A stretch of 64,000 bases of DNA from Mycobacterium sp. MS1601 (GTDB lineage Bacteria; Actinomycetota; Actinomycetes; Mycobacteriales; Mycobacteriaceae), in contig NZ_CP019420.1 of assembly GCF_001984215.1 (NCBI RefSeq), forward strand, positions 3,348,001 through 3,412,000, in the 5' to 3' direction. A program made the translations under genes and the position numbers. Positions 60,060 to 64,000 of the stretch are shown here, piece after piece. The notes below the pieces were generated by a model. The model was not told the origin of the DNA, did no database searches, and saw only the letters and a list, made by a program, of their open reading frames with translations. How positions within the stretch are numbered: position 1 is the stretch's first letter; every line of letters starts with the position of its first letter.

Positions 60060-61918
60060 CCGAAGCCGCCGATCAGACCAGCACCGAGAGCGAGTCTCGG
60101 TTCGTCAGGCTGTTGCCGCGCCGGTTCGGCAACGACCCCACCGCACCCCGCAACGGCGAGAACACCGCGGCGGCAATGCTTCTGCTGTTCACGGTGATCG
60201 CCATCGTGTGGGCCAACTCGCCGTGGGCCGACACCTACACCTCCTTCTGGGCCACCCACGTGGGGCTGAGCTTCGGCGACGCCCATGTGGAACTGTCGAT
60301 GAAGCACCTGGTCAACGACGGCCTGATGGCGTTCTTCTTCTTCATCGTCGGCCTGGAGGTCACCAGCCAGTTCAAGATCGGCGAGCTCACGGACCGGGCC
60401 AGAGCGGTGGTGCCGGTGGTGGCTGCGCTGGCCGGGCTGGTCCTGCCCGCCGTGGTTTTCCTGCTGTTCAACCCCGGCGGTGAGAACGCCGCCGCGTGGG
60501 GTGTGGTGATCTCCACGGACACCGCGTTCCTGGTGGGTGCACTGGCGATCATCGGCCCGAAGTTCCCGGCCCGGCTACGCACCTTCCTGCTCACGTTGGC
60601 AGTGGTCGACGACGTGGGCGCACTGCTGGTGATCGCGCTGTTCTACTCCGACGACGTGAGCCTGGCGCCGCTGGTGGCCGCGGTGCTGCTGCTGGGTGCG
60701 CTGGCTCTGGTGCGGCATCTGCCCGCCTGGCGCGGCCCGGTGTACGCGGTGCTGGCGTTCGCGCTGTGGGTGGCGCTGTACAACGGGGGAGTACACCCCA
60801 CCCTCGCGGGTGTCGGTGTGGCATTGCTGATTCCGGTGTTCACTCCGCAGCGGCAGCGGGTCGAAGCCGCGGTCGAGGTGATCCGTGCCTTCCGGCAGTC
60901 ACCGAACTCCGAATACGCCCGTGAGGCCACCCGCAGTCTGCGAGAGTCGATCTCGATCAACGAACGCCTCCAGACCGGGTTCGGGCCCTACGTGTCGTTT
61001 TTGGTGTTGCCGCTGTTCGCGCTCGCCAATGCCGGCGTGCGACTGGACGGTGCCACGGTCTCGGCGGCCATGTCTTCCTCGCTGACCTGGGGCATCGTCG
61101 CCGGTCTTGTGATCGGCAAGTTGATCGGCATCACCGGGGCCACCGCGCTGGTGAGCAGACTCGGCATCGGGCAGCTGGCGCCCGGGCTGACCCTGCGCCG
61201 CGTCGCCGGCGGCGCGGCGTTGTCCGGCATCGGGTTCACCATCTCGCTGTTCATCATCGACCTGGCCATCGCGGACCCGGTGAAACAGGACGAGGCCCGG
61301 GTGGGTGTGCTGATGGCATCGGTTGCGGCGTTCGCCCTCGGCGGGGCGATCTTCCGGATCACCGACCGGATCAGTCCGCCGGAGGCGGTGGGGGACACGC
61401 TGATCCGGCCCATCAGCCCCGAGCGTGATCACATCCGCGGCAACCCTGATGCCCCGCTGACACTGGTCGAGTACGGCGACTACGAGTGTCCGTTCTGTAG
61501 CCGTGCCACCGGCGCCATCGACGAGGTGCGGGAGTACTTCGGGGACCGGCTCTGCTATGTATGGCGGCATCTTCCGTTGGAGAAGGTGCACCCGCGGTCG
61601 ATGGATGCCGCACTGGCTGCTGAGGCGGCGGGACTGCAGGGCAAGTACTTCGAGATGGGCCGGATCATGTTCGAGTTCCAGGACTACCTCGAGTGGGAGC
61701 ATCTCTACCGCTACGCCGACATGGTGGGCTGCGACGTTCGTCGGTTCGACGAGGACCTGCAGTCGTCGAAGGTGCTGCACCGGGTCGAGGACGATGTCCA
61801 GGATGCCGAACTGATGGACCTGCAGTCGGTGCCGACGTTCTTCGTCAACGGCAAACGCCACAAGGGGCCGTGGGATGCGGCCAGCCTGATCCGTGCGCTC
61901 GAGGCCGGGAAGAGCTAG
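60056..61918 (+). CDS. nhaA: NhaA Na+/H+ antiporter fused to a C-terminal DsbA-like thioredoxin domain
   Basis: 620 residues from GTG 60056, in a GTGA overlap. NhaA occupies ~30-425 with FFFFIVGLEVTSQFKIGEL, STDTAFLVGALAIIG and the ion-binding pair D185-D186 (LAVVDDVGALLV, equal to D163/D164 of E. coli NhaA). After a short linker a thioredoxin/DsbA-like domain fills ~450-620 with C478-PF-C481 (YECPFCSRATG) and the cis-proline region QSVPTFFVNGK. Such fusions occur in actinobacteria. The redox domain may sense or repair thiols, linking ion exchange to oxidative state. Confidence 0.93.
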   Translation: MTEAADQTSTESESRFVRLLPRRFGNDPTAPRNGENTAAAMLLLFTVIAIVWANSPWADTYTSFWATHVGLSFGDAHVELSMKHLVNDGLMAFFFFIVGLEVTSQFKIGELTDRARAVVPVVAALAGLVLPAVVFLLFNPGGENAAAWGVVISTDTAFLVGALAIIGPKFPARLRTFLLTLAVVDDVGALLVIALFYSDDVSLAPLVAAVLLLGALALVRHLPAWRGPVYAVLAFALWVALYNGGVHPTLAGVGVALLIPVFTPQRQRVEAAVEVIRAFRQSPNSEYAREATRSLRESISINERLQTGFGPYVSFLVLPLFALANAGVRLDGATVSAAMSSSLTWGIVAGLVIGKLIGITGATALVSRLGIGQLAPGLTLRRVAGGAALSGIGFTISLFIIDLAIADPVKQDEARVGVLMASVAAFALGGAIFRITDRISPPEAVGDTLIRPISPERDHIRGNPDAPLTLVEYGDYECPFCSRATGAIDEVREYFGDRLCYVWRHLPLEKVHPRSMDAALAAEAAGLQGKYFEMGRIMFEFQDYLEWEHLYRYADMVGCDVRRFDEDLQSSKVLHRVEDDVQDAELMDLQSVPTFFVNGKRHKGPWDAASLIRALEAGKS

Positions 61919-61966
61919 CCGGGTCCCTCTTCCCCGGAGCCTGACTGCGCCTGGTCACCCGTCTGG

Positions 61967-62932
61967 TCAACTCCACAGCGTCACATGGACTTTCGGCCGG
62001 AACCGGGTGACGCCCACGCCCGAGCCCCGGATCATCGCCTGGGTGCACCGCGGGGTGGTGATGAAGCGGACCAGTTCGGAGACGGCGGGCTGGCGTGAGG
62101 CCGGTGGCAGCGTGGCCGCCGACCACTCGCCGGGCAGCTGCAGTCCGGGCCCCTTCACCTGCACCAGCCGGCCGTCGGCCAGGTCTTTGGCGACGGCGAA
62201 GCCGACGGTCAGTGATATTCCGCCGACGCGCTGCACCTCTTCGAGCGCGGCGGCTTCGCTTTGGAAGATGCGTTGACAGGCTTCGGGAATCGCGAGATTG
62301 TGCAGCATCGTGGCGATTTCGCCGTCGGTGCTACCGGCGGACGGTCCCAGCATCCACTGCTGGTCGCGCAGCTGCGCCGGATTCGCGACGCCGGTCGCCA
62401 CGGGATTGTCCGCGCCGGTGACCGCGATGATCTGGTACTTCAGGAACGGTCGCACAGCGATGTTGGCGCTCGCGTCGGCCAACCCGGCACCCACCGGCCC
62501 CAGCGTGACGTCCACGGCGCGGGATTCGATGAGGTAGCGGAAACGGCTCGCGGGATGCACGGAGAGTTCGACGGACAGGTCGTCGGCCCGCGCGGAGAAC
62601 AGTTCGATCAGACCCGGCGCGGCGTGTTCGGCGAACGCGCTGGAGGCCGCGATACGCAGCAGCCTGCGTCCGTGCGCGGCCTCGGTGACTTCGATCGCGG
62701 TCTGCTGCTGCAGGCCCAGGATCTCGATGGCGCGACTGGCCAGCCGCAGGCCTCCGGGGGTGAATGCCAGCCCCGCGGTGGCGCGGGTGAACAACGGATC
62801 GTCGAGCTCCTTGCGCAGGGCCGCCACGTGCAGGGACACACCGGCGTCGGTCATGCCGAGTTCTTCGGCGGCAGCACGCACCGATCCCAGCCGGACCACA
62901 GCCGAATAGGCGCGAAGTTGCGCAGGCGTCAC
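61967..62932 (-). CDS. LysR-family regulator (Rv0377-like position)
   Basis: 321 residues. The winged helix lies at ~1-60 (TPAQLRAYSAVVRLGSVRAAAEELGMTDAGVSLHVAAL) and two periplasmic-binding-like lobes at ~90-300. It diverges from the XdhC-like gene with only 33 bases between starts. That is the same pairing as Rv0377 and Rv0376c in M. tuberculosis, next to the carbon-monoxide-dehydrogenase-type genes. It is therefore a candidate regulator of that molybdenum hydroxylase locus, which would lie beyond the right edge if present. Confidence 0.88.
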   Translation of the reverse strand: MTPAQLRAYSAVVRLGSVRAAAEELGMTDAGVSLHVAALRKELDDPLFTRATAGLAFTPGGLRLASRAIEILGLQQQTAIEVTEAAHGRRLLRIAASSAFAEHAAPGLIELFSARADDLSVELSVHPASRFRYLIESRAVDVTLGPVGAGLADASANIAVRPFLKYQIIAVTGADNPVATGVANPAQLRDQQWMLGPSAGSTDGEIATMLHNLAIPEACQRIFQSEAAALEEVQRVGGISLTVGFAVAKDLADGRLVQVKGPGLQLPGEWSAATLPPASRQPAVSELVRFITTPRCTQAMIRGSGVGVTRFRPKVHVTLWS

Positions 62933-62965
62933 GCGATCAGAGTATGCCGGGCCTAGATTGGTGGT

Positions 62966-64000
62966 GTGCGAGAAGTATTGAGCGAACTCCTGAAGGTGTG
63001 GCGTTCGGGAGGCACTGCCGGGGTCGGGACCGTGGTGCGCACGTTCCGGTCGGCGCCGCGGCCCGCCGGTGCCTCGATGGTGGTGGCCCCGGACGGCACA
63101 GTCAGCGGCTCGGTCTCCGGTGGGTGCGTGGAGGGCGCGCTCTACGACCTGGCCGCCGAAGTGGCGGGCACCGGCGCGCCGGTGCTGCAGCGCTACGGGG
63201 TCAGTGACGACGACGCCTTCGAGGTCGGTCTGACCTGCGGTGGAGTGTTGGACGTCTTCGTCGAGGCGGTGTCACAGGCGTCGTTCCCCGAGTTCGAGTC
63301 GGTGGCCGAGGACATCGCCGGTCACCGGCCGGCGGCGGTGGCCACGGTGATCCGCCACCCCGACGCCCAGTGGCTCGGCCGACGTTTGATCGTGCGTCCG
63401 CACGAGGTTCTCGGCTCCCTCGGGTCGGTCCGGGCCAACGCCGCCGTCACCGACGACTCCCGAGGTCTGCTGGCAGCGGGCCGGACCGAGGTGCTCACAT
63501 TCGGCCCGGACGGTCAGCGCCGCGGCGAGGGCATGGAGGTGTTTGTCGCCAGCTACGCACCCAGGCCCCGGATGCTGGTGTTCGGCGCGATCGACTTCGC
63601 CGCGGCTGTCGCCCAACAGGGCGGTTTCCTCGGATACCGGGTCACCGTCTGCGATGCACGACCGGTGTTCGCCACCGCCGCACGATTTCCGACGGCTGAC
63701 GAGGTGGTGGTGGACTGGCCGCACCGCTATCTGGCCGCCCAAGTGGACGCCGGAGCGGTGGATGCGCGCACGGTGATCTGTGTGCTGACCCATGACCCGA
63801 AGTTCGACGTCCCCCTCCTCGAGGTCGCGCTTCGGTTGCCGCAGGTGGCCTATATCGGCGCGATGGGATCGCGGCGCACCCACGACGACCGGATGCAGCG
63901 GCTACGTGAGGCCGGGCTCTCCGAGTCGGAACTCACCCGGCTGTCGAGCCCGATCGGACTCGATCTCGGCGGCCGCACTCCCGAGGAGACCGCGGTGTCC
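62966..64000 (+). CDS. XdhC/CoxI-family molybdenum-hydroxylase maturation protein, 3' partial
   Basis: The frame begins at GTG 62966 (VREVLSELLKVWRSGG) and is still open at the window end, about 345 residues in. XdhC marks are SGSVSGGCVEGALYDLA, a Rossmann-like RMLVFGAIDFAAAVAQQGGFLGYRV, YIGAMGSRRTHDDRMQRL and SPIGLDLGGRTPEETAVS. The family inserts or sulfurates the molybdenum cofactor of xanthine- or CO-dehydrogenase-type enzymes. It is the expected neighbour of a coxSML-type operon. The stop codon lies outside the window. Confidence 0.9.
   Translation, partial: MREVLSELLKVWRSGGTAGVGTVVRTFRSAPRPAGASMVVAPDGTVSGSVSGGCVEGALYDLAAEVAGTGAPVLQRYGVSDDDAFEVGLTCGGVLDVFVEAVSQASFPEFESVAEDIAGHRPAAVATVIRHPDAQWLGRRLIVRPHEVLGSLGSVRANAAVTDDSRGLLAAGRTEVLTFGPDGQRRGEGMEVFVASYAPRPRMLVFGAIDFAAAVAQQGGFLGYRVTVCDARPVFATAARFPTADEVVVDWPHRYLAAQVDAGAVDARTVICVLTHDPKFDVPLLEVALRLPQVAYIGAMGSRRTHDDRMQRLREAGLSESELTRLSSPIGLDLGGRTPEETAVS

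Noticed and set aside
1..64000. CRISPR arrays, tRNA, rRNA and riboswitches
   Set aside because: No regularly spaced repeats, cloverleaf-like tRNA ends or recognisable riboswitch cores were seen by eye. A covariance search was not possible.

Overview
The window is GC-rich actinobacterial DNA from a mycobacterium, most likely a fast-growing Mycolicibacterium-type species. This rests on remembered family and gene-order knowledge, not a search. Three blocks match Mycobacterium tuberculosis order as I recall it: clpB, ttfA and pyrE (Rv0384c-Rv0382c); a lipoprotein and a TrmH-type methyltransferase (Rv0381c-Rv0380c) followed later by a LysR regulator and an XdhC-like gene (Rv0377, Rv0376c); and a GAF-GGDEF-EAL protein beside a ThiF/nitroreductase protein (Rv1354c-Rv1355c). 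No rRNA, tRNA or CRISPR was seen.

Layout. 1-4.3 kb: a partial membrane GGDEF protein, a GAP/Sap-family membrane protein, a guanine-deaminase-like amidohydrolase with an apparent 3'-end frameshift, and a two-domain ABM protein with a membrane tail. 4.3-18.6 kb: catabolic cluster 1, with a GntR regulator, a 2-oxoglutarate/Fe(II)-type oxygenase, an XRE-cupin regulator, then FAD monooxygenase, Rid-family protein, alpha/beta hydrolase, amidohydrolase, FAH-family hydrolase, a complete Liv-type ABC importer, and a Rieske oxygenase with its reductase. It reads as uptake, ring oxidation and hydrolytic opening of an aromatic or N-heterocyclic compound. 18.7-22.3 kb: a GntR regulator and a large FAD/Fe-S 2-hydroxyacid dehydrogenase diverge from a striking double palindrome. 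22.4-26.3 kb: CynX-type MFS transporter, small unknown protein, S51 peptidase, PAP2 phosphatase, CYTH protein. 26.4-34.7 kb: core genes, with clpB under a HAIR/HspR-like site, VOC protein, ttfA, SDR, pyrE, a PAS protein, two TetR regulators and a Rossmann-fold protein.

34.8-49.9 kb is a probable genomic island (catabolic cluster 2), bounded by decayed IS1380-family transposase fragments in opposite orientation. It holds a ribose-type ABC importer (binding protein, dual ATPase, permease) co-transcribed with a DapB-like dehydrogenase, a NodB-fold deacetylase, a PPOX flavin protein and an IclR regulator. It also holds an MHS transporter with an Old Yellow Enzyme, a 2-oxoacid dehydrogenase (E1alpha, E1beta, E2, no E3) and an alpha/beta hydrolase. 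Related TATGCG-type repeats lie before two of its promoters and a weaker relative before a third. The whole looks like an uncharacterised route that imports a sugar-like or hydroxylated compound, reduces and cleaves it, and ends in a CoA thioester.

50-54.9 kb: cyclic-di-GMP enzyme, ThiF-nitroreductase fusion and acyltransferase-like protein. 55.4-64 kb: frameshifted lipoprotein, TrmH-like methyltransferase, GH76 hydrolase, acetoacetyl-CoA synthetase, an NhaA-thioredoxin fusion, LysR regulator and a 3'-truncated XdhC-like gene.

Three genes (near 3.17, 12.06 and 56.17 kb) each look like they have lost one base in a short G/C run. That pattern fits assembly errors at least as well as real mutation.
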